Positions 35,217 to 44,418 of a stretch of 64,000 nucleotides of DNA are shown here, in pieces (position 1 is the first letter of the stretch; every line of letters begins with the position of its first letter). The notes beneath the pieces are model-generated. The model made no database searches and was not told the origin of the DNA. It was given only the letters and a program-made list of their open reading frames with translations. The position numbers and the translations under genes are program-made. This stretch comes from Pacificibacter maritimus (GTDB lineage: Bacteria; Pseudomonadota; Alphaproteobacteria; Rhodobacterales; Rhodobacteraceae): contig NZ_RKQK01000001.1 of NCBI RefSeq assembly GCF_003814915.1, forward strand, positions 946,031 to 1,010,030. Reading direction: 5' to 3'.

Positions 35217-35293
35217 TGGTCGGGACGGCAAGATTCGAACTTGCGACCTACGGTACCCAAAACCGTCGCGCTACCAGGCTGCGCTACGCCCCG
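35217..35293 (-). tRNA. tRNA-Pro (UGG)
   Basis: The minus strand folds as a tRNA. The acceptor stem CGGGGCG pairs with CGTCCCG, the D-arm is AGCGCAGCCTGGTAGCGC, and the anticodon stem ACGGT/ACCGT encloses loop TTTGGGT, giving anticodon TGG. The T-arm has the TTCGAAT loop, and the discriminator A plus CCA are encoded. It is 77 nt long including CCA. Gene callers put a false frame over this region. Confidence 0.97.
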
Positions 35294-35334
35294 ACTGAGG
35301 CTTCTATACGGTGCCTGTTCGGGGATGAAAACCC

Positions 35335-35844
35335 CTATTTCGCACCACAAGGCAAAGAAGTGTAAAAATCGTAGGCAGGATGCAAAAGCACATCGCCAAT
35401 TTTAATGTTTTTAGCCTCAGAAACCCCAGCATTTAGTTCCAAAACCGAAAAAATGGCGTTCCCACCAAAAATTGGTGTTTCATCATGAGGAATCGCATTT
35501 TTATGAATCGAAACAATCACACCGCGCGTGTCGGTGAAAATCATATCTAATGGAATCAGTGTGTTCTTCATCCAAAAGCTGACGGGCCCTGCTTTTTCAT
35601 AGACGAACAGCATGCCCATATCCTCTGGCATAGAGGCCACATACATCAATCCACGGGATCGTTCTGCCGCAGTTTGCGCCAATGCGATTGAAAAGGGCAC
35701 AGGGCCGTCTTGGGTGACGATCTGAACGGTATTGGGATCGCATAAAGGGGCATTGGACGCGCTCGCAGCGCCCTGCCCCTCGCCCTGATGTCGCCCTTGG
35801 CCAAATGACGCCTGCGCCCCTAGCGCAATGGACAAAGTGATCAT
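35335..35844 (-). CDS. DUF192 protein, secreted
   Basis: DUF192 proteins are small, often exported proteins of unknown function. The domain is clear: [75 protein letters not shown], ending in [20 protein letters not shown]. From the ATG at 35844 it has 169 residues, starting with a weak signal peptide ([16 protein letters not shown]). A longer frame from 35952 would run through the terminator of the cold-shock gene and is not supported. Upstream, AGGTGGG lies about 11 bases before the ATG. The tRNA-Pro gene follows directly. Confidence 0.82.
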   Translation of the reverse strand: MITLSIALGAQASFGQGRHQGEGQGAASASNAPLCDPNTVQIVTQDGPVPFSIALAQTAAERSRGLMYVASMPEDMGMLFVYEKAGPVSFWMKNTLIPLDMIFTDTRGVIVSIHKNAIPHDETPIFGGNAIFSVLELNAGVSEAKNIKIGDVLLHPAYDFYTSLPCGAK

Positions 35845-35897
35845 GAAAATTGGCGCCCACCTGCCGTGATCGCGCAGATATCCCTTCAGGGGATTAC

Positions 35898-35924
35898 AAA
35901 AAAGGGCCGCAAAAGATGCGACCC
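35898..35924 (-). terminator. Terminator of the double cold-shock gene
   Basis: On the minus strand GGGTCGCA pairs with TGCGGCCC (one U-G pair that works only in this orientation), followed by six T. It begins 15 bases after the cold-shock stop and shows that the DUF192 gene starts downstream of it. Confidence 0.85.
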
Positions 35925-35938
35925 TGATTGATTTGCGT

Positions 35939-36508
35939 TTAAGCATCTTCATCTATGTGTTCCGCTTGAACATGTTCAAATTCTGGGGTGTCGCGCGCTG
36001 CAGCATCCCATGGAACGACCTGCGCGGCCATACGTCCACGACGCCCATCAATGACCCGCAGTGCGATTGCTTCGCCTGGCATCAAATCCGCCAAACCAGA
36101 TCGACGCAGCACCTCGACATGGACAAATATGTCTTCGCCATCGCCAAAGATATTTGCAAATCCGAAGCCCTTGCTTTTATCGAACCATTTGACCCGTGAT
36201 GGCACCAAAGGCACATCCAGATCGGTCACTTTCAAATGTTCCAAATCTTCCAAAGAAGGGCCTGAGGAGGTTTCGGGCGGCTCAATCGCCAAAACATTAA
36301 TTGCTTGAATGCCTCGGTCGGTATCTTGCACGGTCAAAGTAATGCGTGCTGCGTCAGCAACTGTGCTTTGCCCAAAGACGCGTAAGACATTTGCATGTAG
36401 CAAAATATCAGCGCCACCTTCATCTGATACGACGAACCCGAAACCACGTGCAGGGTCGAACCACTTCACATGTCCCGACACTGATCTTTCTGTTGTACTG
36501 TCGCTCAT
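35939..36508 (-). CDS. Double cold-shock-domain protein
   Basis: Two cold-shock domains in tandem. The first (about 10-75) has VSGHVKWFDPARGFGFVVSDEGGADILLHANVLR with the RNP1-like KWFDPARGFGFV. The second (about 105-170) has PSRVKWFDKSKGFGFANIFGDGEDIFVHVEVLRRSG. Such proteins bind single-stranded RNA or DNA and may unfold mRNA in the cold or in stress. The start at 36508 (MSDSTTERS) is favoured over 36595, which adds an unlikely basic lead. Between the domains is an acidic linker (SLEDLEHLKVTDLD). The C-terminal tail is acidic too. It is a single-gene unit with its own terminator. Confidence 0.9.
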   Translation of the reverse strand: MSDSTTERSVSGHVKWFDPARGFGFVVSDEGGADILLHANVLRVFGQSTVADAARITLTVQDTDRGIQAINVLAIEPPETSSGPSLEDLEHLKVTDLDVPLVPSRVKWFDKSKGFGFANIFGDGEDIFVHVEVLRRSGLADLMPGEAIALRVIDGRRGRMAAQVVPWDAAARDTPEFEHVQAEHIDEDA

Positions 36509-36664
36509 AAATCCCATCTCTTTTGGAGCGCCGAATGCATGGCGCTTCAAACTTATGAGGCTACCGCCTCTCATCCCACGCCCAAACTGGGCCAATACTC
36601 ATAGAGTAGCAAGACCTATAGACCTGTCTTTTTGTCCAATAGGCATTGTTAACTTAACGTCATT

Positions 36665-37273
36665 CTAAGGGTTTAAGCGCTCGATTTCCCATGGGGCGTG
36701 TAGATCTATGCGCCGCCAACGGAACCGATCATGCAGGCGAAATTCGCCCGCGGCCCAGAACTCAATTTCCAACGGTAAAACTCGATACCCGCCCCAAAAC
36801 GGAGGGCGCTTTGGCGAAACGCCGTGCTTTACGCCCGCCTTGGCCACTGCTTCCATCAATGCAGCTTTAGAGGCCAAAGGGCGTGATTGTTGTGACGCCC
36901 AAGCGCCGATACGGCTGCCTAAAGCCCGTGAATTGTAATAAGCGTCAGAAGCCTCATCGGTTTCGCGCACGATCAATCCACGTACACGCACTTGGCGTTG
37001 CAGGCTTTTCCAATGCATCACAAATGCCGCCTTTCCTGCGCCATCCAGTTCGCACGCTTTGGCACTTTCGTAATTGGTAAAAAACACAAAAGCATCGTCT
37101 TCGATCGCTTTCAGTAACACCATACGCGCATTTGGCAATCCATCTGCATCGACGGTCGATAAAGCGATCGCGTTTGGATCATTCAGCTCAGTCGTTTCAG
37201 CCTCAGCCAACCAAAGCCGAGCGATTTCAAATGGATCATCTCCTTTGAAAATGCCTGCGCGCTTGACGGCCAT
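36665..37273 (-). CDS. pdxH: Pyridoxamine 5'-phosphate oxidase
   Basis: The FMN enzyme makes pyridoxal 5'-phosphate, the active form of vitamin B6. The 202-residue protein shows the family pattern: [45 protein letters not shown] (FMN and substrate site), [80 protein letters not shown], and the ending PWEIERLNP. An AAAGGAGATC ribosome site precedes the start. The gene is transcribed away from fabI. Confidence 0.95.
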   Translation of the reverse strand: MAVKRAGIFKGDDPFEIARLWLAEAETTELNDPNAIALSTVDADGLPNARMVLLKAIEDDAFVFFTNYESAKACELDGAGKAAFVMHWKSLQRQVRVRGLIVRETDEASDAYYNSRALGSRIGAWASQQSRPLASKAALMEAVAKAGVKHGVSPKRPPFWGGYRVLPLEIEFWAAGEFRLHDRFRWRRIDLHAPWEIERLNP

Positions 37274-37363
37274 GTTCTGATCTCCTTTAGCGTTTTGCGA
37301 AATGGATAGAGCCTATTTGCCGCAACAGCAAGTCCATGAGCCGATCAAAACGCTCACAGATCT

Positions 37364-37405
37364 GTGCATTCTTGTTTTCCCTACGTGCATTCCTGTTTTG
37401 CCTCA
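37364..37405. promoter_or_regulatory. Two 21-bp direct repeats before fabI
   Basis: GTGCATTCTTGTTTTCCCTAC (37364-37384) is followed without a gap by GTGCATTCCTGTTTTGCCTCA (37385-37405), identical at 17 of 21 positions. Spacing of 21 bp is two helical turns. They are 79 bp before the fabI start, between fabI and pdxH. They may be a regulator site or a recent duplication. Confidence 0.5.
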
Positions 37406-37483
37406 CTATCCCAGACTTGATAGCGCGCCGCAAACCGCATAAAGCCTATGGTAATGTAGTATTTATCGGTGGGAGAACCGACC

Positions 37484-38287
37484 ATGACAAAACTTATGGA
37501 CGGAAAACGTGGCCTGATCATGGGGCTCGCGAATGACAAATCAATCGCTTGGGGCATCGCGAAAGCTTTGGCTGAGCACGGTGCAGAGCTGTGCTTTTCA
37601 TACCAAGGCGAGCAGTTGAAAAAGCGTGTTGATCCCTTGGCGGAACGTCTTGGGTCTGATTTTGTTGTCGAATGTGATGTCTCTGATGGGGCTTCAGTTG
37701 ACGCTCTTTTTGCGCAAATCGAAGAAAAATGGGGCAAGATTGATTTCGTCGTTCACGCGATCGGCTTCTCGGACAAAGGCGAATTGCGTGGCCGCTATGT
37801 CGACACGACCCGCGACAACTTTAACTTAACCATGGATATTTCTGTCTATTCCTTCACAGCTGTCGCGCAACGCGCGGCCAAGCTTATGACCGATGGCGGC
37901 TCTATGTTGACGATGACGTACTATGGTGCAGAGCGCGTTATGCCGCATTATAATGTCATGGGTGTGGCAAAAGCCGCTTTGGAAGCCTCTGTACGCTACT
38001 TGGCCGAGGATCTCGGCAAAGATGGTATTCGCGTCAACTCTATCTCAGCAGGCCCAATCAAAACATTGGCCGCCTCTGGCATTGGGGATTTCCGCTACAT
38101 TATGAAGTGGAACGAATACAATTCACCGCTGCGCCGCAATGTGACCATTGATGATGTGGGCGGATCGGCTTTGTATCTATTGTCTGATTTGGGTGCTGGC
38201 GTGACGGGTGAAACCCATCACGTTGACGCAGGATATCACGTTGTCGGCATGAAAGCCGTCGACGCGCCTGACATCACCAAAGGCTAA
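37484..38287 (+). CDS. fabI: Enoyl-[acyl-carrier-protein] reductase (NADH)
   Basis: The last step of fatty-acid elongation, reducing trans-2-enoyl-ACP. A short-chain dehydrogenase of 267 residues, with the FabI-type nucleotide motif [34 protein letters not shown] and the catalytic Tyr-x6-Lys in [23 protein letters not shown] (the second tyrosine and the lysine). The ending [18 protein letters not shown] is usual. ATG 37484 is chosen because GGGAG precedes it; 37469 is possible. The LysE gene starts 5 bases after the stop. Confidence 0.95.
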   Translation: MTKLMDGKRGLIMGLANDKSIAWGIAKALAEHGAELCFSYQGEQLKKRVDPLAERLGSDFVVECDVSDGASVDALFAQIEEKWGKIDFVVHAIGFSDKGELRGRYVDTTRDNFNLTMDISVYSFTAVAQRAAKLMTDGGSMLTMTYYGAERVMPHYNVMGVAKAALEASVRYLAEDLGKDGIRVNSISAGPIKTLAASGIGDFRYIMKWNEYNSPLRRNVTIDDVGGSALYLLSDLGAGVTGETHHVDAGYHVVGMKAVDAPDITKG

Positions 38288-38292
38288 CCCTT

Positions 38293-38910
38293 GTGACGCT
38301 CACTGCGCTTGTTGCGTTTTACTTTATTCATCTGGCCGCGGCGGTAGCGCCGGGGCCAGCTGTTTTAATGGCCGCGCGCACTGCCCTGCGCGACGGGATG
38401 TTGTCTGGTGCTTGCATTGCGGTTGGATTGGGGCTTGGGGCTTGCCTTTGGGCTCTCGCTGCCCTGTTTGGCTTGGCGCTTTTGTTCCAAGTGGCACCTT
38501 TTTTGTTGATCGTGTTGAAAGTCGTCGGCGGGCTATATTTGGGCTATTTGGCCTATAAAATATGGAAACACGCCCCCGAGCCTATGGAGACAGAAGATAT
38601 CAAAGGCCACAAAGGCTTAACACCACCAAAGGCGGTCTGGCTTGGCATCAAAACACAATTGGCCAGTCCTAAACCTGCATTATTCTTTGGCACAATCTTT
38701 TTGGGACTGATACCAGAGCATCCCCCCGTTTGGGTTTACCTTGCTGTACTCGGTATTATCTTTTTTAACGATTGTGTGTGGAATATCATTGTATCACGAA
38801 TCTTTTCACTTGAGCGCACCCGCCGCGCCTATCTTAACCTAAAAACGTCGATCGACCGTATTTTTGGCGTTTTACTTGCCGCTCTCAGCGCAAAACTTGT
38901 GCTCAGCTAA
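38293..38910 (+). CDS. LysE/RhtB-family amino-acid exporter
   Basis: A 205-residue inner-membrane protein with six helices. The LysE signature lies in FYFIHLAAAVAPGPAVLMAARTALRDGMLSGACIAVGLGLGACLWALAALFGLALLF, continuing ILKVVGGLYLGYLAYKIWKHA and LASPKPALFFGTIFLGLIP. These proteins pump basic or other amino acids out of the cell; the substrate is not readable. The start is GTG, 5 bases after fabI, so the two are likely one transcript, with gpt 10 bases further on. Confidence 0.88.
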   Translation: MTLTALVAFYFIHLAAAVAPGPAVLMAARTALRDGMLSGACIAVGLGLGACLWALAALFGLALLFQVAPFLLIVLKVVGGLYLGYLAYKIWKHAPEPMETEDIKGHKGLTPPKAVWLGIKTQLASPKPALFFGTIFLGLIPEHPPVWVYLAVLGIIFFNDCVWNIIVSRIFSLERTRRAYLNLKTSIDRIFGVLLAALSAKLVLS

Positions 38911-38920
38911 GGACTAAATC

Positions 38921-39424
38921 ATGACTGACCGCCTGCCTCACGAAAAAGGTTTTCACATTTCTTGGGACCAACTTCATCGCGATAGCCGCGCCTTGGCTTG
39001 GCGTTTAGATGGCAAGGGCCCCGATGGCGGCGCATGGCGTGCAGTCGTTGCGATCACCCGTGGCGGCATGGCCCCCGCAATGATTATCGCACGCGAATTG
39101 GACATTCGCACAGTTGATACAATTTCGGTGAAATCTTATGACCACCAAGATCAAGGGTCTGCGCAGGTCTTGAAATCCCCTGATGCGGATATGATCGGCG
39201 ATGGCACTGGTATTTTGATCATCGACGACTTGGTCGATAGCGGCAAAACACTTGAATTGGTGCGTGAATTATACCCGAACGCGCATTTCGCGACTGTTTA
39301 CGCAAAACCCCAAGGCCGCCCGCAGGTCGACACATTCGTCACAGAGGTTTCGCAAGACACTTGGATCTTTTTCCCATGGGATATGGCCTTGCAATATGTG
39401 CAGCCCTATCGCGGAAAAGACTGA
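38921..39424 (+). CDS. gpt: Xanthine(-guanine) phosphoribosyltransferase
   Basis: A purine salvage enzyme that joins xanthine or guanine to PRPP. The 167-residue protein has the PRPP-binding motif [21 protein letters not shown] (type I phosphoribosyltransferase signature), [36 protein letters not shown], and the tail [25 protein letters not shown], which matches Gpt. It follows lysE by 10 bases, and a strong terminator ends the unit, so fabI-lysE-gpt may form one operon. Confidence 0.94.
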   Translation: MTDRLPHEKGFHISWDQLHRDSRALAWRLDGKGPDGGAWRAVVAITRGGMAPAMIIARELDIRTVDTISVKSYDHQDQGSAQVLKSPDADMIGDGTGILIIDDLVDSGKTLELVRELYPNAHFATVYAKPQGRPQVDTFVTEVSQDTWIFFPWDMALQYVQPYRGKD

Positions 39425-39436
39425 TAATACGCATTT

Positions 39437-39461
39437 ACGCGCCCTTACGGGGCGCGTTTTT
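39437..39461 (+). terminator. Terminator after gpt
   Basis: An 8-bp perfect stem ACGCGCCC/GGGCGCGT with loop TTACG is followed by five T and lies 13 bases after the stop. Confidence 0.92.
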
Positions 39462-39464
39462 GGT

Positions 39465-39752
39465 TTAGGCTGCCGTTAAATCGTGACTGCCAAGGTCTCC
39501 AAAGGCGCGCACGCGCGCAATTGCATCTGCGGCAGAACGATAGGCGGATTGAGGTTCAGCTGCCTTGGCCACATGTTCGACCGCAGAACAGGCGCTGCGA
39601 ATGAAAAAGGCCTTTTGCAGCGGTAAAACACCGTAAGACATCTCACGAATATCATCGAGCATTTGTGACAGCACGTCCCAGTCACTATTATTGCGCAAAG
39701 TCGCATAGTCCAACGCCGCGTCTAAATCGAAAAGCACCTGATCTCTCTGCAT
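39465..39752 (-). CDS. Uncharacterised protein, 95 aa
   Basis: No family recognised. The sequence is helical and acidic (LFDLDAALDYATLRNNSDWDVLSQMLDDIREMSYGVLPLQKAFFIRSACSAVEHVAKAAE...AADAIARVRAFGD), without signal or membrane segment. It may be a small helical-bundle cytoplasmic protein. It converges on gpt. The gap upstream (39753-40106) before ppiD shows no gene. It has two nearby copies of TTCGCTCTCT (around 39870-39895) that I cannot interpret. Confidence 0.55.
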   Translation of the reverse strand: MQRDQVLFDLDAALDYATLRNNSDWDVLSQMLDDIREMSYGVLPLQKAFFIRSACSAVEHVAKAAEPQSAYRSAADAIARVRAFGDLGSHDLTAA

Positions 39753-40106
39753 AGTAACCTCTTAAACTTACATTATTTTCTACATTGAGTCGTGCGCGTT
39801 TCTTTCGCACCACTCCCTTGAGTATTTCTAAGAATGTTGCGCAAAAGGTTACCAAAACGATATTGCGACTCTTTCGCTCTCTAAAATTCGCTCTCTTGAT
39901 CAATTCTAAGTCGCAAACGCCCTGAACTGAGCAGTTTTCTGGCACCTGAAAAACACCCTGAGTGCCATCACAAGACGCAAATCAACTAAAACTCTCGGCT
40001 TTTTGAGCCTCAAACCCAGAATGATCGTGGTTTCGGGCGTGAACTGTCTTGCGAGTATCCGCCGAACCCCCTAGGTATTTCGCAGTTTGATGGGAGACGA
40101 TACACA

Positions 40107-41957
40107 ATGGCGCGCAGCACTGGCACAGGCAAAAAAATGGTGGTCTGGGGCATTCTCGGTCTTTTGATCGTGGGTCTTGGTGGATTTGGCACGGCCAATT
40201 TCGGGGGCACAGTTAACAGTGTTGGCAAAGTCGGTGACCGTGATATCGATGCCAATGCCTATGCAAATGCACTGACATCGGAAATTAGCCGTTTTGAACA
40301 GCAAATTGGCCAGCCTATGTCCATCGCGCAAGCCGAACAGATTGGCATTCCCGAGCGCGTGTTGGGTCAGCTTTTCAATCAAGCCGCCCTCGACAATGAA
40401 ACGGCCCGCTTGAGCCTCTCTGTGGGCGATGCTGCGGTGCGCGAACAACTCTTGTCGATTCCTAGTTTTCAGGGGCTCGACGGCACCTTTGATTCTGCAT
40501 CCTATCGCGCCACGCTGAGCCGTGTAGGAGAAAACCCAACAAGCTTTGAAGCGGGTTTGCGCGAAGACCTATCGCGCACCTTATTGCAGGGCGCATTGAC
40601 AACAGGCATCACCATGCCCGAAGCCTACGGCGATGTTGTGGTCGAATGGATCGGCGAACGCCGCACGATTTCTGTGGCGATTTTGGATCAAAACGCTCTG
40701 TTGCTGGGCACCCCAGTTCCAACCGAAGTCAACATCAAAGAGCAATACGACGCCACACCTGAGGCCTATACAACGCCAGAGACCCGCGATGTAAGCTATG
40801 TCTGGCTGACGCCTGCGATGCTGGCCGATGAGGTCGATTTGGATGAAGACAGCCTACGCCAGATTTACGACGAAAACATCGAACAGTTTATCCAAGCTGA
40901 ACGCCGTCTTGTCGAACGTTTGGTCTTTGGCACAGCTGAAGAAGCCGCAGCCGCATCTGAGCGTTTGGCCGCAGGTGAAAGCACCTTCGAAGACGAGATT
41001 GCAGCGCGCGGCCTACAGGTAATTGATACCGATATGGGCGATGTGTCACGTGCCGATCTGGGCAGGGCTGCGAACGATGTGTTTTCACTCGACGTGGATG
41101 GTGTATCTGACGTGATCGAAACGGATTTGGGCCCTGCCCTGTTCCGCGTGAATGGTCTATTAGAAGCGACAGAAGTGAGTTTCGAAGAGGCGCGTGACGA
41201 TCTATCAATCGAGATGGCTGCCGATGCTGCACGCCGTGAAATTTCGGACATGCTTGAAGATATCGATGACCTCTTGGCATCTGGCGCGACTTTGGAAGAA
41301 GTGGCACAAGAAACCCGCATGGAACTTGGCACGATGGGTTGGACCCCTGCGTCAGAGGAACCGATTGCGCTTTACACCGATTTTGATGCAGCTGTGCAAG
41401 CCGCCTCAACAGATGATTTCCCAGAAGTGATCCAGCTATCAGATGGCGGCATCTTTGCCCTGCGTTTGAATGAAATCGTGCCTGCCACTTTGAAACCTTT
41501 GGACGAGGTGCGCGACCAAGTTATCGCGGATTGGCAAGTCAAAGAATCTGCACGTCAGATGCTGGTGAGAGCGCAAGAACTGGAAAGCCAAGTGGCCGCA
41601 GGCACGCCGTTGGCCGATCTTGAATTGCCGATGGAAACATTTGACGCGATCACCCGCCAAGACTTCATTTCTACCATGCCAGAAGGCTTTATAGATGCGG
41701 TCTTTGCCCCAGAGCTCAAGGCAGGCACCACAACACTTGTTCAAGGTGCGGGTCAGGTTGTCATCGCCTCTATCGATGCGGTCATGCCCCCTGAGGACAC
41801 CGAAGAAAACGCTGCAATTGCTGACAGTTACATTACATCAGCCGCGCAAGGCGCAGCCCAAGATGTGATTGCAGCATTCTCGAACGCACTGCGTGCACGA
41901 GATGGTGTTTCAATCAATGACACGGCGATTTCTGCCATCCACGCTCAACTGCCGTAA
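40107..41957 (+). CDS. ppiD: Periplasmic chaperone PpiD
   Basis: PpiD is an inner-membrane-anchored chaperone with a SurA-like N-terminal part and a parvulin-like domain, helping outer-membrane proteins fold. Of 616 residues, the anchor is GKKMVVWGILGLLIVGLGGF (about 8-30), then the SurA_N region with VNSVGKVGDRDIDANAYANALTSEISRFEQQIGQPM and IPERVLGQLFNQAALDNETARLSLSV. A central, acidic, Ala/Glu-rich part (about 200-400) corresponds to the parvulin domain and looks degraded, as in many PpiD. A GGGAG ribosome site precedes the start. trpE follows 31 bases after the stop. Confidence 0.9.
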   Translation: MARSTGTGKKMVVWGILGLLIVGLGGFGTANFGGTVNSVGKVGDRDIDANAYANALTSEISRFEQQIGQPMSIAQAEQIGIPERVLGQLFNQAALDNETARLSLSVGDAAVREQLLSIPSFQGLDGTFDSASYRATLSRVGENPTSFEAGLREDLSRTLLQGALTTGITMPEAYGDVVVEWIGERRTISVAILDQNALLLGTPVPTEVNIKEQYDATPEAYTTPETRDVSYVWLTPAMLADEVDLDEDSLRQIYDENIEQFIQAERRLVERLVFGTAEEAAAASERLAAGESTFEDEIAARGLQVIDTDMGDVSRADLGRAANDVFSLDVDGVSDVIETDLGPALFRVNGLLEATEVSFEEARDDLSIEMAADAARREISDMLEDIDDLLASGATLEEVAQETRMELGTMGWTPASEEPIALYTDFDAAVQAASTDDFPEVIQLSDGGIFALRLNEIVPATLKPLDEVRDQVIADWQVKESARQMLVRAQELESQVAAGTPLADLELPMETFDAITRQDFISTMPEGFIDAVFAPELKAGTTTLVQGAGQVVIASIDAVMPPEDTEENAAIADSYITSAAQGAAQDVIAAFSNALRARDGVSINDTAISAIHAQLP

Positions 41958-41988
41958 CAACGACAGACGTATAAAAAGGTCATACACA

Positions 41989-43503
41989 ATGGCAAAGATC
42001 ATCCCCTCGTTTGAAGCCTTCGAAGCCGCTTATACGGCAGGTGAAAACCAAGTGGTCTTTGCCAAAGTCGCGGCTGATTTGGACACGCCTGTGTCCATTA
42101 TGCTGAAACTGTCAGGCGCACGTACCGACAGTTTTATTTTGGAATCCGTCACAGGCGGCGAAGTGCGTGGGCGGCATTCGATCATCGGGATGAAGCCTGA
42201 TCTGGTGTGGAAATGCGATGGCACGACAGCGCAGATAAACCGCGATGCGCGTTTCGATTCCAAAGCCTTCACTGTCGAAACCACCGACCCTTTGACCTCA
42301 CTGCGCGCCCTGATTCACGAAAGCAAAATCGACCTGCCGAGTGATTTGCCCTCTCCCTCTGCTGGGCTGTTTGGCTATCTTGGCTATGATATGATCCGCC
42401 TTGTTGAACATTTGCCCAATGTGAATCCAGATCCAATTGGCACGCCAGATGCGATTTTGATGCGCCCCACAGTGATCGCAGTTTTGGATGGCGTAAAAGG
42501 CGATGTCACCATTGTATCACCTGCTTGGGTCAAATCTGGTCAATCCGCACGCGCCGCTTATGCGCAAGCCGCAGAGCGGGTGATGGATGCGCTGCGTGAT
42601 TTAGAACGCGCGCCTGAAGGCACATCTCATGATCTGGGTGAAAGTGTTGATGTGCCAGAGGCCGTGTCAAACTTTACCCAAGAGGGCTACAAACAAGCGG
42701 TAAATAAAGCGAAAGAATACATCGAGGCGGGCGATATTTTTCAAGTGGTCCCTGCGCAACGCTGGACCCAAGATTTCTCCTTGCCGCCTTTCGCGCTATA
42801 CAGGTCTTTGCGCCGCACAAACCCGTCACCCTATATGTTCTTTTTCAACTTTGGCGCCTTTCAAGTTATCGGGGCCAGCCCTGAAATTTTGGTGCAAGTC
42901 AAAAACAAACAGGTCACCATTCGCCCCATCGCAGGCACCCGTAAACGCGGTGCAACGCCTGAGCAAGACAAGGCGCTTGAGCTGGATTTGCTGGCCGACA
43001 AAAAGGAACTGGCAGAGCATTTGATGCTGCTGGATTTAGGGCGCAACGATACGGGCAAGGTGTCAAAAATCGGCACTGTGCATCCAACAGAAGAATTCAC
43101 CATCGAACGCTACAGCCATGTGATGCACATCGTGTCCAATGTGGTGGGCGAATTGGCCGATGACCAAGACGCGCTGTCTGCTTTGCTTTCAGGCATGCCC
43201 GCGGGCACTGTTTCAGGCGCACCAAAAGTGCGTGCGATGGAAATCATTGATGAGTTAGAACCCGAAAAGCGCGGCATCTATGGCGGCGGTGTTGGCTATT
43301 TCTCATCTGGCGGCGATATGGATATTTGCATCGCGCTGCGCACCAGCATTTTGAAAGACAAAAAGCTGTATATCCAAGCCGGTGGCGGGGTTGTTTATGA
43401 CAGCGATCCACAGCTTGAATTTGAGGAAACCGTCAACAAGTCGAATGCTCTGCGTGCAGCCGCGCGAGAGGCTGGACTGTTCACACGCTCTGGAAATTCC
43501 TAA
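41989..43503 (+). CDS. trpE: Anthranilate synthase component I
   Basis: The chorismate-using subunit for tryptophan synthesis, 504 residues from ATG 41989 (AAAAGGT about 9 bases ahead). An upstream in-frame ATG at 41869 lies inside ppiD and is not used. Typical blocks are LLKL-like MLKLSGARTDSFILESVTGGEVRGRHSIIG (Trp feedback site region), ENFTQEGY-like SNFTQEGYKQAVNKAKEYIEAGDIFQVVPAQRW, SPYMFFFNFGAFQVIGASPEILVQV, IRPIAGTRKRG, DLGRNDTGKVSKIGTV and MPAGTVSGAPKVRAMEIIDELE. No trpG lies downstream; the next gene on the other strand is a regulator. A leader peptide was not seen. Confidence 0.95.
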   Translation: MAKIIPSFEAFEAAYTAGENQVVFAKVAADLDTPVSIMLKLSGARTDSFILESVTGGEVRGRHSIIGMKPDLVWKCDGTTAQINRDARFDSKAFTVETTDPLTSLRALIHESKIDLPSDLPSPSAGLFGYLGYDMIRLVEHLPNVNPDPIGTPDAILMRPTVIAVLDGVKGDVTIVSPAWVKSGQSARAAYAQAAERVMDALRDLERAPEGTSHDLGESVDVPEAVSNFTQEGYKQAVNKAKEYIEAGDIFQVVPAQRWTQDFSLPPFALYRSLRRTNPSPYMFFFNFGAFQVIGASPEILVQVKNKQVTIRPIAGTRKRGATPEQDKALELDLLADKKELAEHLMLLDLGRNDTGKVSKIGTVHPTEEFTIERYSHVMHIVSNVVGELADDQDALSALLSGMPAGTVSGAPKVRAMEIIDELEPEKRGIYGGGVGYFSSGGDMDICIALRTSILKDKKLYIQAGGGVVYDSDPQLEFEETVNKSNALRAAAREAGLFTRSGNS

Positions 43504-43515
43504 GTACGACAGGTT

Positions 43516-43977
43516 TTAAAGCGGCAATTCTGTGGTTGATTTGATTTCTTCCATCGAAAGCAATGCGGTGACGTTGTAGATGTTTACCTCTTGAATCAGC
43601 GCTTGATAAAAGGCGTCATACGCCTTTGCATTGGTCACGCGCACTTTCAAAATATAGTCGATTTCGCCTGCCAAACGGTGCGCTTCCAGCACTTCGGGGC
43701 GCCGTTTGAGCACTTGCAAAAACTTTTCCTGCCAGCCCGCCTCATGCGCATTGGTTTTGACCAAAACAAAGAAACACGCCTCAAGTCCAAGAGCGTCTGG
43801 ATCAAGAATAACGGTTTGTTGCCCGATCACGCCATTTTCGCGCATTTTACGGATGCGATTCCACACAGGTGTCTTAGAAGACCCTACTTTCTTGGCAATT
43901 TCGTCCAAAGATTGGCTTGCATCCACTTGCAATTCACCCAAAATTTTCCGATCCATTGCATCCAATAGGACTGCCAT
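43516..43977 (-). CDS. Lrp/AsnC-family transcriptional regulator
   Basis: The 153-residue protein from ATG 43977 (a longer frame from 44064 is less likely) has an N-terminal AsnC helix-turn-helix (LDAMDRKILGELQVDASQSLDEIAKKVGSSKTPVWNRIRKMRENGVI). The RAM ligand-binding domain (CFFVLVKTNAHEAGWQEKFLQVLKRRPEVLEAHRLAGEIDYILKVRVTNAKAYDAFYQALI) follows. It is divergent from the sulfur-assimilation operon, with a palindromic site between, so it probably controls that operon and itself. The effector may be cysteine or another amino acid, which is inference. Confidence 0.9.
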   Translation of the reverse strand: MAVLLDAMDRKILGELQVDASQSLDEIAKKVGSSKTPVWNRIRKMRENGVIGQQTVILDPDALGLEACFFVLVKTNAHEAGWQEKFLQVLKRRPEVLEAHRLAGEIDYILKVRVTNAKAYDAFYQALIQEVNIYNVTALLSMEEIKSTTELPL

Positions 43978-44064
43978 TTCGGTTTTCTCCCAAATCAAAG
44001 AAACTATGCCCACACAGGGCCTCACGATGGAACAAATATCCTTATTCCCTGCAACCCATAGCAT

Positions 44065-44086
44065 ATTAGCAGGACAATGTTCTAAT
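44065..44086. promoter_or_regulatory. Candidate operator between the AsnC-type gene and the cys operon
   Basis: ATTAG (44065-44069) and CTAAT (44082-44086) form arms around the near-palindrome AGGACAATGTTCT. The site lies in the shared control region of the regulator and DUF2849, 33 bp before the latter. AsnC-family sites are AT-rich palindromes, so this fits, but no second copy was seen. Confidence 0.5.
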
Positions 44087-44119
44087 ACAGAGTAGAAATT
44101 TCACAAGACTGGATCGCAC

Positions 44120-44416
44120 ATGGCCCGCCCTTTTACGCCCAAGATTGTCACTGCCAACGCCTTGCTTGAAGGCGATGTCATTTATTTATCAGCCCAAAAC
44201 ACATGGGTGCGCGATCTAAGCGATGCGGCTTTGTTTGACCAACAAGACGAAGCAGAGGCACGTTTGGCCTTTGCCGCAAAAGATGGCATGATCGTCGGCG
44301 CCTATCTTGTGGATGCGGTCCAAGGTGAAAACGGCCCAGAGCCTGTGCATTTTCGCGAAGATTTTCGCCGCACAGGTCCATCCAACCACAATCACGGCAA
44401 ACAGGCGGAGCTTTAA
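44120..44416 (+). CDS. DUF2849 protein at the head of the cys operon
   Basis: A 98-residue protein starting ARPFTPKIVTANALLEGDVIYLSAQNTWVRDLSDAALFDQQDEAEARLAFAAKDGMIVGAYLVDAV, the usual DUF2849 pattern. The family occurs next to sulfite reductase genes in Rhodobacterales and is thought to be part of sulfite reduction, though its function is not established. It is 2 bases before cysI, consistent with translational coupling, and ends in QGENGPEPVHFREDFRRTGPSNHNHGK. It is the first gene of the operon after the divergent AsnC-type regulator. Confidence 0.9.
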   Translation: MARPFTPKIVTANALLEGDVIYLSAQNTWVRDLSDAALFDQQDEAEARLAFAAKDGMIVGAYLVDAVQGENGPEPVHFREDFRRTGPSNHNHGKQAEL

Positions 44417-44418
44417 AC

